Shown here: piece by piece, positions 8,750 through 18,618 of the stretch
How positions within the stretch are numbered: position 1 is the first letter of the stretch
How the letters are laid out: each line of letters begins with the position of its first letter
NCBI RefSeq assembly: GCF_002933855.1
Contig: NZ_BFAQ01000011.1
Span: 123,442-187,441, forward strand
DNA length: 64,000 nt
DNA from: Vibrio penaeicida
Lineage (GTDB): Bacteria; Pseudomonadota; Gammaproteobacteria; Enterobacterales; Vibrionaceae
Direction of reading: 5' to 3'
Program-made: the position numbers and the translations under genes
Notes under the pieces: model-generated
What the model saw: only the letters and a program-made list of their open reading frames with translations
Databases searched by the model: none
Told to the model about the DNA's origin: nothing

Positions 8750-10331
8750 ACAGCTTAAACTCTGGTTTGAGCTGTTCACAAACGTGTCTTGCAAATCCGC
8801 TACCTGCCTCGTTGTATATATTGAAAGCGGCATCAACACCTAACTCAGTTAATTCTTCTAGCTGATCGGAATATTCTGCAATGGCAGCAATTTGACCTTT
8901 AAACTCTTTCCGTTGCAGCTGATCTAGGGCTAATTGGTTCCCCAAGTGATGAGGCATTGCAAGTAATACGAGTTTCACGTTAGCGGTATCTAAAATGCGT
9001 TCCCAAAAATCGGGGTCAGTGGCATCGCCTTCAATAACATTACGCCCATGAGAGCGGTGTGTGGCTGCTGCGTCCGATCTTACTTCTACTCCTAGGCTTA
9101 TTTTCCCATAGCGAGTTCTTAGCTCGTCATAGGCACCTGTCCCAATCCTACCCATACCTAGAATCAAAACTTGAGCATGACCAGGGTTAATCAACTGATC
9201 TTTGGCGTGGAGCTTTTCTGCGGCTGCCTCTTTCAGCCATTTAGCGCTTCGTTGATAAATTTCATGACCAGCACGGGTTAGTGGCGCAGCCAGAACGAAT
9301 GAAATGGACACGGCGATGGCAATTGAGACAAGAATATCGCCAGGTAACCATCCCATTTTGTATGCAAGACCACCAACAATGAGTCCAAATTCACTGTAAT
9401 TGAATAGTGTAAGCGAGGCGAGCAAAGATGTACGAACTCTAAACTTGAAGAAATTAATGGTGAAGAAATACAGAATGCCTTTGACTGGTAATAGCAGCAT
9501 GAACAAGATCGCCAATGAAAGTCCTGTCAATGTTGGTTCTTCTGCCAATCCAATGTTTAAGAAGAAACAGACTAAGAATAGCTCTTTTAGGTTGAGTAGA
9601 GATTTGGACAATTCAGAAGCTTTCTTGTGACCAGCTAAGATCATTCCCATAATCAGTGCGCCGAGGTCGGGCTTCATACCGACGATATGAAAGAGCCCCG
9701 CACCAACAACCAGCGCAAAGAAAATACCAAACAGAACCAGCATTTCTCCGTGCCCAACCCAATCCAGTACTTTAAAGAACATAGGTCTTAAGAACGGTAG
9801 GATAAACAATGCGATTGCATACCATTCTGGAATTTTACCTGTTGATGCTGTCAGGAACACCACGGCGAAGATATCTTGCATAACCAAGATACCGATAGCG
9901 AGTGTGCCGTATGTTGCGTTCATTTCACCTTTCTCTTGAAGGCTCTTAACAGCAAATACTGTGCTAGAAAAGGAAAGAGCAAAGCCAAGTAAGATAAGTT
10001 GCTCTAGCCCGATTGATGAAAGAGTACTGACCCCGAGAGTTTTAAGTAAAAGGAGCGCAGTGGTAAAAAATGCGGTTGAAACGATGTTGTGTACCGTAGC
10101 CCCTAACCAAATCTCTTTCGCTAATAAGGTTTTAACATCCAGCTTTAACCCTATGGTAAACAAAAGAAGAGTGACACCGAGGTCGGCTAGTGTCGTAAGC
10201 GTGTCGTTACTCTCGTAACCGAATGCATTGAGAGCAAAACCCGCAAGCAGAAATCCAACCAGAGGGGGAAGGTTGCATTTGAGTGCTGCAAAACCCGCGA
10301 GAAAAGCAATCGAAATAAAAATGAGTTCCAT
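8748..10331 (-). CDS. Kef-type monovalent cation:proton antiporter (CPA2) with RCK/TrkA-N domain
   Basis: A 527 aa protein. The first roughly 380 residues form 11-12 hydrophobic spans of the Na+/H+ exchanger fold, including F-A-L-S-F-S-S-T-V-F-A near residue 125. The C-terminal third is a regulatory nucleotide-binding domain starting L-I-L-G-M-G-R-I-G-T-G-A-Y-D, with I-E-G-D-A-T-D-P near residue 435. It resembles KefB/KefC/YbaL, which exchange K+ or Na+ for protons and gate on NAD(H) or glutathione adducts. It is downstream of nagC on the same strand, separated by 126 bases with a hairpin, so it probably has its own promoter. Confidence 0.88.
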   Translation of the reverse strand: MELIFISIAFLAGFAALKCNLPPLVGFLLAGFALNAFGYESNDTLTTLADLGVTLLLFTIGLKLDVKTLLAKEIWLGATVHNIVSTAFFTTALLLLKTLGVSTLSSIGLEQLILLGFALSFSSTVFAVKSLQEKGEMNATYGTLAIGILVMQDIFAVVFLTASTGKIPEWYAIALFILPFLRPMFFKVLDWVGHGEMLVLFGIFFALVVGAGLFHIVGMKPDLGALIMGMILAGHKKASELSKSLLNLKELFLVCFFLNIGLAEEPTLTGLSLAILFMLLLPVKGILYFFTINFFKFRVRTSLLASLTLFNYSEFGLIVGGLAYKMGWLPGDILVSIAIAVSISFVLAAPLTRAGHEIYQRSAKWLKEAAAEKLHAKDQLINPGHAQVLILGMGRIGTGAYDELRTRYGKISLGVEVRSDAAATHRSHGRNVIEGDATDPDFWERILDTANVKLVLLAMPHHLGNQLALDQLQRKEFKGQIAAIAEYSDQLEELTELGVDAAFNIYNEAGSGFARHVCEQLKPEFKL

Positions 10332-10396
10332 AGAAAGCCAGCTTTTAGTTAGTAGTTCTAGATTAACTAGTCATTATTCTTGAGCGCCAGAAAGAC

Positions 10397-10422
10397 AAAT
10401 GGGTCGCTTAAACGACCCATTT
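10397..10422 (-). terminator. Probable terminator downstream of nagC
   Basis: Perfect stem of AAATGGGTCG (10397-10406) and CGACCCATTT (10413-10422) with a 6-base loop. On the minus strand it is followed by GTCTTTC rather than a clean U-tract, so termination may be partial. It lies between nagC and the antiporter gene. Confidence 0.55.
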
Positions 10423-10457
10423 CTTCAGCGGCAGAACGCTATTTTTCCACCAAACTT

Positions 10458-11672
10458 TTATTCTTCAAGTAATTTTTGTAACAAAACGCCATTTAGCATA
10501 GCTCGTTTAATCATAGCAAACGCTCCCATGGCTGGTTGGTGGTCTAGTTCTGAGGCCACAATAGGTAATCCGGCATGGAAAGTTGTTAGTGATTGTGTTT
10601 CCACATTTTTTCTTATCGCAGGAAAAACAATGTCCTGCGCTTTTGTAATATCACCAGCAATAATGATTTTTTGTGGATTAAATAAGTTGATGGTAATCGC
10701 GATAGCTTTTCCTAGCTGATTACCAACTTTAATTAAGCTTTGACTCGCCAACTCATCGCCTTTTAACGCGTGCTGGCAAACATCTTCCATAGTGGGGTTG
10801 GATATGTTGCTAAGGCTAGATTGGTAACCTTTACTCAAGAGTTTACGAATGCGTTCTAAGATAGCAGGGTTTGCTGCTACCGTTTCTAGGCAGCCAAAGT
10901 TGCCACATTGGCACTGTTCACCAAGAGGATCAATTTGAATATGACCTATTTCACCAACATTTCGATTAAACCCTAGAAAGACCTGACCATTAACTATAAT
11001 GCCAGAACCAGTACCACGGTGCACGCTGACTAGAATTGAGTCTTGGCAATCTCGGCTTGCACCAAAGTAATGTTCAGCCAGTGCCATGCCTCTAACGTCG
11101 TTACCAACAAAGCATTCTACGTTGAAGGTATCACGCACTACGTCGCCAAGCGCAAGGTTATCGATGTCCGTATTTGGCATGTATTCAACTACGCCAGTTT
11201 CAGGGTTCACGAGTCCTGGTAGTGAAATACCAATGGCAATCAGCTGCTCAATACGATCTTTATGTTGTTCAATAAAAGCGCGAATTTGCTCTACTAAACC
11301 TTCCATTAGGTCGGTTTGGTTTTGGTAGATAAAAGGGGCGTAGTGATTAACCAGTTCTTTACCACCGAGGTTGTAAAGGCTGAAATGAATATAATCACGA
11401 CCGATACGAATCGCGATTGAATGAAAGGGTTCGACTTCTGTCGTAAGAGAGATGGCTCTACGTCCACCTGTAGAGGCTTGTTGCGCGACCTCTTTAATTA
11501 GGCCGCGCTCCAGAAGCTGGCGGGTAATTTTAGTAACACTTGCCGGAGCAAGCTGACTTACATCGGCAACTTGAATCCTAGAAATAGGACCTTGCTGATC
11601 AATCAAGCGGTAAACCGCTGCACTGTTGAGTTGTTTAACTAAGTCTACGTTACCTATTTGTCCGCCATTCAT
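10458..11672 (-). CDS. nagC: N-acetylglucosamine repressor NagC (ROK family)
   Basis: A 404 aa ROK-family transcription factor. The N-terminal winged helix (about residues 15-75) includes S-R-I-Q-V-A-D and T-G-G-R-R-A-I. The ROK domain has G-T-G-S-G-I-I and the structural zinc motif C-Q-C-G-N-F-G-C-L-E-T. NagC represses nag genes and is released by GlcNAc-6-phosphate. It starts 2 bases after the nagA stop, making nagB-nagA-nagC one operon, as in other gamma-proteobacteria. It should act at the nagB-nagE divergent region. Confidence 0.96.
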   Translation of the reverse strand: MNGGQIGNVDLVKQLNSAAVYRLIDQQGPISRIQVADVSQLAPASVTKITRQLLERGLIKEVAQQASTGGRRAISLTTEVEPFHSIAIRIGRDYIHFSLYNLGGKELVNHYAPFIYQNQTDLMEGLVEQIRAFIEQHKDRIEQLIAIGISLPGLVNPETGVVEYMPNTDIDNLALGDVVRDTFNVECFVGNDVRGMALAEHYFGASRDCQDSILVSVHRGTGSGIIVNGQVFLGFNRNVGEIGHIQIDPLGEQCQCGNFGCLETVAANPAILERIRKLLSKGYQSSLSNISNPTMEDVCQHALKGDELASQSLIKVGNQLGKAIAITINLFNPQKIIIAGDITKAQDIVFPAIRKNVETQSLTTFHAGLPIVASELDHQPAMGAFAMIKRAMLNGVLLQKLLEE

Positions 11673-11674
11673 GC

Positions 11675-12811
11675 TTAATTTTGCTCGTATTGTCCGTTAA
11701 CTACTGTCGCTTTGACATTGAAGTCACGGTCAAATACAGCAAGGTTAGCAACCATACCTTTTTTAACTCGGCCAAGTTTGTCCTCTGCACCAATTGCGCG
11801 CGCAGCATACAAGGTAGCCATTCGTAGAGCTTCATCCAAAGCGATACCAACGTGCTCAACTGTGTTTTGAACTGCTTCGATCATAGTTAGTGCTGAGCCG
11901 CCTAGTGTGCCATTTTCATCAACACACTTGCCATCTCGGTAATATACTTTCTTACCTACAAAAATAAAGTGATCCATATCAGCGCCTGCTGGAGCTGTGG
12001 CATCGGTCACTAATACGAGCTTTTCACCCTTAATTTTGTGAGCAATTCGGATGTTCGCGTAGTCTACGTGGAAACCATCAGCGATGATGCCAGCGTATAC
12101 TTCCGGAGTATCATATATTGCACCTACAACTCCAGGTTCACGTCCCGCCATTGGCGTCATTGCATTGAACAAGTGAGTCGCAAATGTAATGCCTGCTTCA
12201 AAGCCCTGACGAGCTTCAGCGTATGTACCGTTTGTATGACCAATCGCAACAACAATACCCGCATCTCGAAGTTTTTCGATATGCGCTGGGTCATTTTGCT
12301 CAGGTGCAAGTGTCACCTTAGTAACGAGATCTGCGTTTTCACAGATGAAGTCGATCATGTCGTCATCAGAACGACGAATGTAATCGACACTGTGAATGCC
12401 TTTCTTCATTACATTAAGGTAAGGTCCTTCGAGGTGCAGACCTAAAGATTGGTTTTCATACTTGGCATGGTAATCACGAGCCGCGGCGATAGCTTGGCGC
12501 ATATTCTCATCAGAAGAAGTGATAAGAGTTGGCAAAAAGCTAGTACAACCTGATTTTAGGTTCGCTTCGTGCATGATTTGCATGGTTTCCGCTGTGATCT
12601 CATCATTTAACATCACACCACCACAGCCATTCAGCTGTAGGTCAATAAAGCCTGGGCTGACATTTGCACCATCTAAATCAACGGTTTTAAGGTCAGTAGG
12701 AAGCTCAGCAACAGGACAAACAGAGTGAATGTTTACACCGTCAATAATGACGGCGTGATTGTCCAAGACATCGCTACCTGTATAAATTTTACAGTTAGTT
12801 AGCGCATACAT
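11675..12811 (-). CDS. nagA: N-acetylglucosamine-6-phosphate deacetylase
   Basis: A 378 aa amidohydrolase-fold enzyme that removes acetate from GlcNAc-6-phosphate to give glucosamine-6-phosphate. Visible motifs are the metal-site stretch H-L-E-G-P-Y near residue 127, I-G-H-T near residue 190, H-L-F-N-A-M near residue 212 and the catalytic Asp in V-T-D-A-T near residue 270. Its length fits the family (E. coli 382 aa). It sits between nagB (13 bases upstream) and nagC (2 bases downstream) in one operon, which supports assignment to the cytoplasmic GlcNAc pathway. Confidence 0.96.
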   Translation of the reverse strand: MYALTNCKIYTGSDVLDNHAVIIDGVNIHSVCPVAELPTDLKTVDLDGANVSPGFIDLQLNGCGGVMLNDEITAETMQIMHEANLKSGCTSFLPTLITSSDENMRQAIAAARDYHAKYENQSLGLHLEGPYLNVMKKGIHSVDYIRRSDDDMIDFICENADLVTKVTLAPEQNDPAHIEKLRDAGIVVAIGHTNGTYAEARQGFEAGITFATHLFNAMTPMAGREPGVVGAIYDTPEVYAGIIADGFHVDYANIRIAHKIKGEKLVLVTDATAPAGADMDHFIFVGKKVYYRDGKCVDENGTLGGSALTMIEAVQNTVEHVGIALDEALRMATLYAARAIGAEDKLGRVKKGMVANLAVFDRDFNVKATVVNGQYEQN

Positions 12812-12824
12812 AGTGTAATAACCC

Positions 12825-13628
12825 TTACTTAAGATCTTTAGTGTTTTCTGCTTCTAGCTCTCGGAAGTATTTCACTGTCTTCACTTTTAATTCTTGAGTC
12901 GAAGGCTCGTCACAAACGATAACCGACTTAGGGTGAAGTTGTAGTGCAGATACTGTCCATAGGTGGTTCACAGAACCCTCTACTGCCGCTTCCAGGGCAA
13001 GTGCTTTGTTGTGACCAGTAATTAAGATCATGATTTCTTCAGCGTCCAACAAAGTACCCACACCAATAGTCAGTGAATATTTTGGTACTTGGCTGATGTC
13101 GCCATCAAAGAAACGAGAATTCGCAATACGCGTGTCTTCAGTTAGCGTTTTGATGCGTGTGCGAGAAGAAAGAGACGATGCTGGTTCGTTAAATGCGATG
13201 TGACCATCGTTACCAACGCCACCCATAAATAGGTTAATGCGACCATAAGATTTAATCTTGTCTTCGTAGCGTTTGCACTCAGCTTCTTGATCTTCAGCAT
13301 TACCATTAAGAAGATTGATGTTTTCTTCTTGAATATCAATGTGGTTAAAGAAGTTACTGTACATAAATGAACGGTATGACTCTGGGTGATCTGTAGGAAG
13401 ACCAACATACTCATCCATATTGAAAGTAACCACGTGTTTGAAGCTTACTTCGCCAGCTTTATGAAGTTCAATAAGGCGCTTGTAAGTGTTTAATGGTGTA
13501 CCACCAGTCGGTAATCCTAAGACAAATGGTCGATCTGAAGTCGGCTGGAACTTGTTGATTCTGTTGACAATATGACGTGCGGACCATAAGCCAACATCAG
13601 TAGCTGTATTAAGTGGAATTAATCTCAC
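12825..13628 (-). CDS. nagB: Glucosamine-6-phosphate deaminase
   Basis: A 267 aa enzyme converting glucosamine-6-phosphate to fructose-6-phosphate and ammonia. It is very like E. coli NagB throughout: G-L-P-T-G-G-T-P near residue 39, F-N-M-D-E-Y-V-G-L with the general base Asp near residue 72, and [13 protein letters not shown] near residue 137. The start is GTG at 13628, with GAGGT a few bases upstream. It is the first gene of nagBAC and faces nagE across the shared control region. In some vibrios nagB lies elsewhere in the genome, so its place here is a useful marker of this lineage. Confidence 0.97.
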   Translation of the reverse strand: MRLIPLNTATDVGLWSARHIVNRINKFQPTSDRPFVLGLPTGGTPLNTYKRLIELHKAGEVSFKHVVTFNMDEYVGLPTDHPESYRSFMYSNFFNHIDIQEENINLLNGNAEDQEAECKRYEDKIKSYGRINLFMGGVGNDGHIAFNEPASSLSSRTRIKTLTEDTRIANSRFFDGDISQVPKYSLTIGVGTLLDAEEIMILITGHNKALALEAAVEGSVNHLWTVSALQLHPKSVIVCDEPSTQELKVKTVKYFRELEAENTKDLK

Positions 13629-13704
13629 GGTGATACCTCAAATTTATACAGGAAATGATTAAATCTTGGCGCCCTAGGGCATTTGTTTTGAATGATAAAA
13701 TAAG

Positions 13705-13726
13705 TTTTATGATCTCGCTAGCAAAA
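13705..13726. promoter_or_regulatory. Candidate distal NagC (ROK) operator
   Basis: A 22-base A/T-armed stretch, TTTTAT then a mixed centre then GCAAAA. Its centre is 72 bases (about seven helical turns) from the better palindrome at 13777-13798. NagC is known to loop between paired operators in nagB-nagE regions. The symmetry is imperfect, so this call is tentative. Confidence 0.35.
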
Positions 13727-13748
13727 TCCTTTGCCCTTACCCGAAACG

Positions 13749-13764
13749 GGTGATTAGGATCACA
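13749..13764. promoter_or_regulatory. CRP-cAMP binding site in the nagB-nagE region
   Basis: GGTGA-N6-TCACA matches the CRP consensus TGTGA-N6-TCACA at nine of ten core bases. It lies between the divergent nagBAC and nagE genes, 121 bases before nagB and 122 bases before nagE. This is where catabolite activation of both is expected. Confidence 0.75.
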
Positions 13765-13776
13765 AATGAAAAGGTT

Positions 13777-13798
13777 TTAATTTGCGGAGCAAAATTAA
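13777..13798. promoter_or_regulatory. Candidate proximal NagC operator
   Basis: Near-palindrome with arms TTAATTTGC and GCAAAATTAA around GGA. AT-rich arms around a GC centre are typical of NagC/Mlc operators. It lies between the CRP site and nagE. The assignment comes from context and symmetry, not from a scored motif. Confidence 0.5.
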
Positions 13799-13885
13799 TG
13801 TCATAAACTGACTACGACTAAATTGAGCCACTAAAAAAAGTGTCTCAGATCTAATACAAAAAAAATCCTATAGGGGGAACTTAAG

Positions 13886-15451
13886 GTGAATATACTTGGA
13901 TATGCGCAGAGATTAGGTAAAGCATTGATGCTTCCTATTGCAGTGCTTCCAATAGCAGGTTTATTACTGCGTTTGGGACAAGGTGACGTGCTTGATATCG
14001 CTTTCATGGCGCAAGCAGGTGGTGCGGTTTTCGGTAACCTACCAGTTATCTTTGCAATTGGTATCGCAATCGGTCTTTCTAAAGACGGTCACGGTGCAGC
14101 TGGTCTAGCTGGTGCAGTGGCTTACTTCGTTTCTAACGCAACAGCGACAACAATTAATGCTGACATCAACACTCAGGCATTTGGTGGTATCCTTGCTGGT
14201 ATCGTAGCGGGTCACGCATACAATGCGTTTAACGCGACTCGTCTTCCTGAATGGCTGGCTTTCTTCTCTGGCAAACGTCTAGTACCAATCATGGCTGGTC
14301 TTTTCGCTCTAGTACTGGGTGCAGTACTGGGTGTTGTATGGCCTGCAATCCAATCTGGTCTTGATGCTCTAGCACAAGGCGTATCTTCTTCTGGTGGTTT
14401 TGGTCAATTTGCTTACGGTTTCCTTAACCGTCTACTGATTCCAATCGGTCTACACCACATCGTGAACAACATTTTCTGGTTCAACTTAGGTTCATGTCAG
14501 GAAATCCTAATCACAGGTGCTCAGGCTGCTGGTCAAGCTCTAGATCTAACTAAGGTTTGTGTTACTCCAGAAATCGCTAAAACTCTAGTAGTTGGTCAAG
14601 AGACTACGTTTACTTTTGCGAACTCTGTAACTCCAGAAATCGTAGCAACTGTTAAAGAAGTGACTGAGACAGTCGCGTCTGGTGACTTATTCCGCTTCTT
14701 CGCAGGCGATAAAGGCGCTGGCGTATTCATGAACGGCTTCTTCATGGTTATGATGTTTGGTCTGCCAGGTGCTGCTCTTGCAATGTACCTAGCTGCTCCA
14801 GCTGAGAAACGTGCTCAAGTTTCTGGTGCTCTGTTCTCTGTAGGTTTCTGTGCATTCCTAACAGGTGTTACTGAGCCAATGGAATTCATGTTCGTATTCC
14901 TAGCTCCAGCGCTATACGCAGTTCACGCAGCATTCACAGGTCTGGCTCTTGTAGTGGCGAACATGTTCGGTACGTTACACGGCTTTACGTTCTCTGGTGG
15001 TGCAATCGACTTCGTACTTAACTTTGGTATTGCAACTAAGCCTCTAGTTCTACTTGCTCTAGGTCTAGCTTGGTTCGCTCTATACTTCGTAACGTTCTCG
15101 TTCGCTATCCGCGCGTTCAACCTGAAGACTCCAGGTCGTGAAGACGAAGAAGAAGCAGTTGCTGCAACTGGCGATGCTCCAAAAGGTGACCTTGCTCGCC
15201 AATACCTAAAAGCTCTAGGTGGTCATGAGAACCTAACGACTATCGACGCGTGTATCACTCGTCTACGTCTAACTCTTAAAGATCGCTCTCTAGCTGACGA
15301 AGCTGTCCTTAAGAAGCTTGGTGCTAAAGGTGTAGTGAAACTAGGTGAAAACAACCTTCAGGTTATCCTAGGTCCACTGGCTGAAATCGTAGCAGGCGAA
15401 ATGAAGAGCATTGGTGCAAGTGAAGACTTGTCTGATGTAAAACTTCCTTAG
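13886..15451 (+). CDS. nagE: PTS N-acetylglucosamine transporter, EIICB
   Basis: A 521 aa inner-membrane permease (EIIC, about residues 1-400) followed by a cytoplasmic EIIB domain whose phosphorylated Cys lies in T-I-D-A-C-I-T-R-L-R (Cys456). There is no EIIA domain, unlike E. coli NagE (648 aa), so phosphate must come from a separate EIIA such as Crr. The EIIC has the expected G-L-H-H-I-V-N-N-I-F-W and G-V-T-E-P-M-E-F-M motifs. The start is GTG at 13886 behind TAGGGGGAAC. Codon use is strongly biased to abundant-tRNA codons, fitting high expression. It imports and phosphorylates GlcNAc, a chitin product important for vibrios. Confidence 0.96.
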   Translation: MNILGYAQRLGKALMLPIAVLPIAGLLLRLGQGDVLDIAFMAQAGGAVFGNLPVIFAIGIAIGLSKDGHGAAGLAGAVAYFVSNATATTINADINTQAFGGILAGIVAGHAYNAFNATRLPEWLAFFSGKRLVPIMAGLFALVLGAVLGVVWPAIQSGLDALAQGVSSSGGFGQFAYGFLNRLLIPIGLHHIVNNIFWFNLGSCQEILITGAQAAGQALDLTKVCVTPEIAKTLVVGQETTFTFANSVTPEIVATVKEVTETVASGDLFRFFAGDKGAGVFMNGFFMVMMFGLPGAALAMYLAAPAEKRAQVSGALFSVGFCAFLTGVTEPMEFMFVFLAPALYAVHAAFTGLALVVANMFGTLHGFTFSGGAIDFVLNFGIATKPLVLLALGLAWFALYFVTFSFAIRAFNLKTPGREDEEEAVAATGDAPKGDLARQYLKALGGHENLTTIDACITRLRLTLKDRSLADEAVLKKLGAKGVVKLGENNLQVILGPLAEIVAGEMKSIGASEDLSDVKLP

Positions 15452-15477
15452 TCTTTGATTAAGAAATCTTGAACACG

Positions 15478-15508
15478 AATGCCTCCCTTAACGGGAGGCA
15501 TTTTTTTT
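15478..15508 (+). terminator. Terminator of nagE
   Basis: AATGCCTCCC (15478-15487) pairs with GGGAGGCATT (15493-15502) around a 5-base loop, followed by a run of Ts. It is a textbook Rho-independent terminator 26 bases after the nagE stop. Confidence 0.93.
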
Positions 15509-15626
15509 AGCCAATCAAAATTAAATTTGGCAATAAAGTGTTTGAGGCAGTTGTGTATCTTGTAAGAATGGTGGATCATTAGCGATTAACTATTCTGACA
15601 ATACTTTAATACGTAGAGGTGTTTAG

Positions 15627-17297
15627 ATGAGTGAAGCTGAGGCTCGTCCATCGAACTTTATCCGCCAAATCATTGATAACGATTTAGCGGAAAGCAAACA
15701 TAGCAGCGTGCATACTCGATTCCCGCCAGAGCCTAATGGCTACTTGCACATCGGTCATGCCAAATCTATTTGCCTTAATTTTGGTATTGCTCAGGACTAT
15801 CAAGGACAGTGTAATCTACGTTTTGATGACACGAACCCTGAAAAAGAAGATATCGAATACGTCGAGTCGATTAAGAATGATGTGAACTGGTTAGGCTTTG
15901 AATGGAGTGGGGATATCTGTTATTCCTCAAACTACTTTGACGAGCTATACGGTTATGCAGTTGAATTAATTAACAAAGGCTTAGCGTATGTTGATGAGCT
16001 AAGTCCCGAGCAGATCCGTGAATACCGTGGAACACTGAAAGAGCCAGGAAAACCAAGCCCGTATCGTGACCGAAGTGCTGAAGAAAACTTAGCGCTTTTT
16101 GAAAAAATGCGTGATGGTGGTTTTGAAGAAGGCAAAGCGTGCTTGCGCGCTAAGATTGATATGTCTTCATCGTTCATTGTTTTGCGCGACCCTGTTATCT
16201 ACCGTGTGCGTTTTGCAACACACCACCAAACGGGTGATAAATGGTGCGTTTACCCGATGTATGATTTTACGCATTGTATCTCGGATGCGTTAGAAGGTAT
16301 CACGCACTCGCTTTGCACGCTGGAATTCCAAGATAACCGACGTTTATACGACTGGGTATTAGATAACATTTCTATCGAATGTCAGCCGCGTCAGTACGAG
16401 TTCAGCCGCCTGAACCTTGAATATACTGTTATGTCCAAGCGTAAGCTGAGTCAGTTGGTCTCTGAAAACTTAGTGAAAGGCTGGGATGACCCGCGTATGC
16501 CGACGGTTTCTGGATTACGTCGCCGAGGTTTTACTCCTGCTTCTATCCGAGAGTTTTGTAAACGCATTGGTGTAACGAAGCAAGAGAACATGATCGAGTT
16601 TAGCTCTTTGGAATCTTGTATTCGTGATGATCTAAATGAAAATGCTCCACGTGCTATGGCAGTTTTGGATCCCGTAAAAGTTGTCATTGAGAACTTTGCT
16701 GAAGGTGAAGTAGAAAGCCTATCGGTTGCGAATCATCCCAACAAGCCAGAGATGGGTGAGCGTGAAGTACCATTTACTCGTGAACTGTTCATCGAAAAAG
16801 ATGACTTTCGTGAGGAAGCGAACAAGAAATACAAGCGTTTGGTCTTAGGTAAAGAGGTTCGTTTACGCGGTGCTTACGTAATCAAAGCTGAGCGTATTGA
16901 AAAAGACGCTGAAGGTAACATAACCACGATTTTCTGTTCGTATGATGATGAAACTCTTGGTAAAAATCCTTCCGATGGTCGAAAGGTTAAAGGTGTAATA
17001 CATTGGGTTTCAGCTGATAAAGGTCTCCCAGCAGAAATTCGTCTATATGACCGGTTATTTTCTGTTCCTAACCCTGGCGCTGTTGATGACTTTGCTTCAA
17101 CAATTAACCCTGAATCACTAACCGTGCTTAATGGAGTTGTTGAACCAAGTATGGCAAAGGCAAATACAGAGCAAGGGTATCAGTTTGAGCGAACTGGTTA
17201 TTTCTGTTTAGATTCTAAAGATTCATCTAATGATCACTTAGTATTTAACAGAACGGTTGGTCTAAGAGATACTTGGGCAAAAATTGAATCGAATTAG
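15627..17297 (+). CDS. glnS: Glutamine--tRNA ligase
   Basis: A 556 aa class I aminoacyl-tRNA synthetase that charges tRNA-Gln. It has the HIGH motif [15 protein letters not shown] near residue 35, the KMSKS-type loop V-M-S-K-R-K-L near residue 270, and the two C-terminal beta-barrel anticodon-binding domains expected from its length (E. coli 554 aa). It follows nagE but is separated by a strong terminator, so it has its own promoter within 15509-15626. A nagE-glnS adjacency is also common in enterobacteria. Confidence 0.98.
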   Translation: MSEAEARPSNFIRQIIDNDLAESKHSSVHTRFPPEPNGYLHIGHAKSICLNFGIAQDYQGQCNLRFDDTNPEKEDIEYVESIKNDVNWLGFEWSGDICYSSNYFDELYGYAVELINKGLAYVDELSPEQIREYRGTLKEPGKPSPYRDRSAEENLALFEKMRDGGFEEGKACLRAKIDMSSSFIVLRDPVIYRVRFATHHQTGDKWCVYPMYDFTHCISDALEGITHSLCTLEFQDNRRLYDWVLDNISIECQPRQYEFSRLNLEYTVMSKRKLSQLVSENLVKGWDDPRMPTVSGLRRRGFTPASIREFCKRIGVTKQENMIEFSSLESCIRDDLNENAPRAMAVLDPVKVVIENFAEGEVESLSVANHPNKPEMGEREVPFTRELFIEKDDFREEANKKYKRLVLGKEVRLRGAYVIKAERIEKDAEGNITTIFCSYDDETLGKNPSDGRKVKGVIHWVSADKGLPAEIRLYDRLFSVPNPGAVDDFASTINPESLTVLNGVVEPSMAKANTEQGYQFERTGYFCLDSKDSSNDHLVFNRTVGLRDTWAKIESN

Positions 17298-17320
17298 GTA
17301 CGAACTTAATTTTCGATAAT

Positions 17321-17348
17321 AAAAAAGAGCGCGTAAGCGCTCTTTTTT
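17321..17348 (+). terminator. Terminator of glnS
   Basis: AAAAAAGAGCGC and GCGCTCTTTTTT form a 12-base perfect stem around GTAA, with Ts completing the tail. The flanking A and T runs let it work on both strands. Confidence 0.93.
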
Positions 17349-17418
17349 GTTTACCACTCAGAATAAGCTGTGTTGTTTAGGGGATGAGTACAGCTTGAAT
17401 ACTATATTTAATGATAAC

Positions 17419-17448
17419 AAAAAAGCCGAAGGCTAATACCTTCGGCTT
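17419..17448 (-). terminator. Terminator of fur
   Basis: AAGCCGAAGG (17423-17432) pairs with CCTTCGGCTT (17439-17448). On the minus strand the stem is followed by a T-run (17419-17424), right after the fur stop. Confidence 0.92.
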
Positions 17449-17466
17449 AGTTCGATTAATCAGAAC

Positions 17467-17916
17467 TTATTTCTTTGGCTTATGAGCGTTTGGGTCATCT
17501 TTACAAGAGCCGTCGCTGCATTTGCCATATAGGTAAAGACTGTGATTCGTTAATTCGACATTGTATCTTGCCGCAATTTGCTTTTGACGTTCCTCAATCA
17601 CATCATCAGAAAATTCAATCACTTCACCACAATCTAAACACACTAAATGATCATGATGGTGTTGTGTAGAAAGTTCGAACACAGACTTACCACCTTCGAA
17701 ATGGTGACGAGTCACAATGCCAGCATCATCAAATTGGTTGAGGACACGGTATACCGTCGCTAGTCCAATTTCTTCACCTAAATCGATCAGTTTCTTATAG
17801 AGGTCTTCGGCGCTAATGTGTTGACAATCAGGCTGTTGAAGCACTTCTAAGATCTTTAAACGCGGAAGCGTTACTTTTAGTCCAGCTTCTTTGAGGGCTT
17901 GGTTATTGTCTGGCAT
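17467..17916 (-). CDS. fur: Ferric uptake regulator Fur
   Basis: A 149 aa metal-responsive repressor. The N-terminal winged helix includes T-L-P-R-L-K-I-L near residue 18 and L-A-T-V-Y-R-V-L-N-Q-F near residue 53. The metal site H-H-H-D-H-L-V-C-L-D-C-G and a C-terminal Cys pair in G-K-C-S-D-G-S-C-K are intact. The frame is open to 17949, but ATG 17916 (M-P-D-N-N-Q-A-L) has AGGAAA just upstream and matches known Fur starts. With Fe2+ it represses iron uptake genes; the Fur box before feoA in this window is a likely target. Confidence 0.97.
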   Translation of the reverse strand: MPDNNQALKEAGLKVTLPRLKILEVLQQPDCQHISAEDLYKKLIDLGEEIGLATVYRVLNQFDDAGIVTRHHFEGGKSVFELSTQHHHDHLVCLDCGEVIEFSDDVIEERQKQIAARYNVELTNHSLYLYGKCSDGSCKDDPNAHKPKK

Positions 17917-18092
17917 ATTTTTTCCTGTAGAGGTTCTGCAGCAAAACACAGAAGTCGTAGTTAATACTATTATAGGCTAGTAAAACGTAACAATAAACCA
18001 CGAAGTTCAAAGGGTTAATAATGAAAGCTTGTAAATATGCCTCAAATCACGGATATTAAGGTCAGACCAGTTACAAATTTATAACAATAGCT

Positions 18093-18596
18093 ATGCATAA
18101 GAACTTGAGTAAAATTTATAAACCAAATCTCGTCAAATTTGCTCTCAATATTTGGCCACCCTTTTGGGGGGCAGGCATTCGTATTGTGTCTATTAGTGAT
18201 GACTTTCGTCAGGTAAAAATGCAACTTAAGCTTCGATGGTGGAATAAAAACGCGAATCGCACTCAATATGGCGGCTCTATTTTTTCGCTGACCGATCCTG
18301 TTTATTCGCTAATGCTGATGGGAATTTTAGGGGAAAAGTATTTTGTATGGGATAAAGAAGCCAGTATCAATTTCATCGCCCCAGGGAAAAGTCATCTGTT
18401 TGCTGATTTTCACGTATCCCAGCCGATGCTAGATAACATTTATCAAGAAACCAGTACAGGGGATAAAAGTTTCCCTGAATTTTTGATTTATGTAAAAGAT
18501 AAAGATGGGAATGTTGTGTCCGAAGTTCAGAGAACGCTGTACGTGAGGAAAAAACCGCAGTTTCGAGAGAAACAACAGAAAAATGCCTCCATGTAA
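18093..18596 (+). CDS. DUF4442 (hotdog-fold, thioesterase-like) protein
   Basis: A 167 aa protein matching the DUF4442 family, which has a hotdog fold related to PaaI-type thioesterases and the YiiD C-terminal domain. Visible family features are P-P-F-W-G-A-G-I near residue 24, K-L-R-W-W-N-K-N-x-N-R-T-Q-Y-G-G-S-I-F near residue 50 and the I-N-F-I-A-P-G core strand. It may act on acyl-thioesters, but no activity can be assigned. No clear ribosome binding site is seen before ATG 18093. The stop lies inside the terminator hairpin of the convergent fldA gene. Confidence 0.82.
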   Translation: MHKNLSKIYKPNLVKFALNIWPPFWGAGIRIVSISDDFRQVKMQLKLRWWNKNANRTQYGGSIFSLTDPVYSLMLMGILGEKYFVWDKEASINFIAPGKSHLFADFHVSQPMLDNIYQETSTGDKSFPEFLIYVKDKDGNVVSEVQRTLYVRKKPQFREKQQKNASM

Positions 18597-18605
18597 GGAG
18601 GCATT
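18578..18605 (-). terminator. Terminator of fldA, overlapping the convergent gene's stop
   Basis: AATGCCTCC (18582-18590) and GGAGGCATT (18597-18605) form a 9-base stem; the T-run is on the minus strand. The loop ATGTAA contains the stop codon of the DUF4442 gene on the other strand. Confidence 0.88.
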
Positions 18606-18618
18606 CAAAATAAACGAA

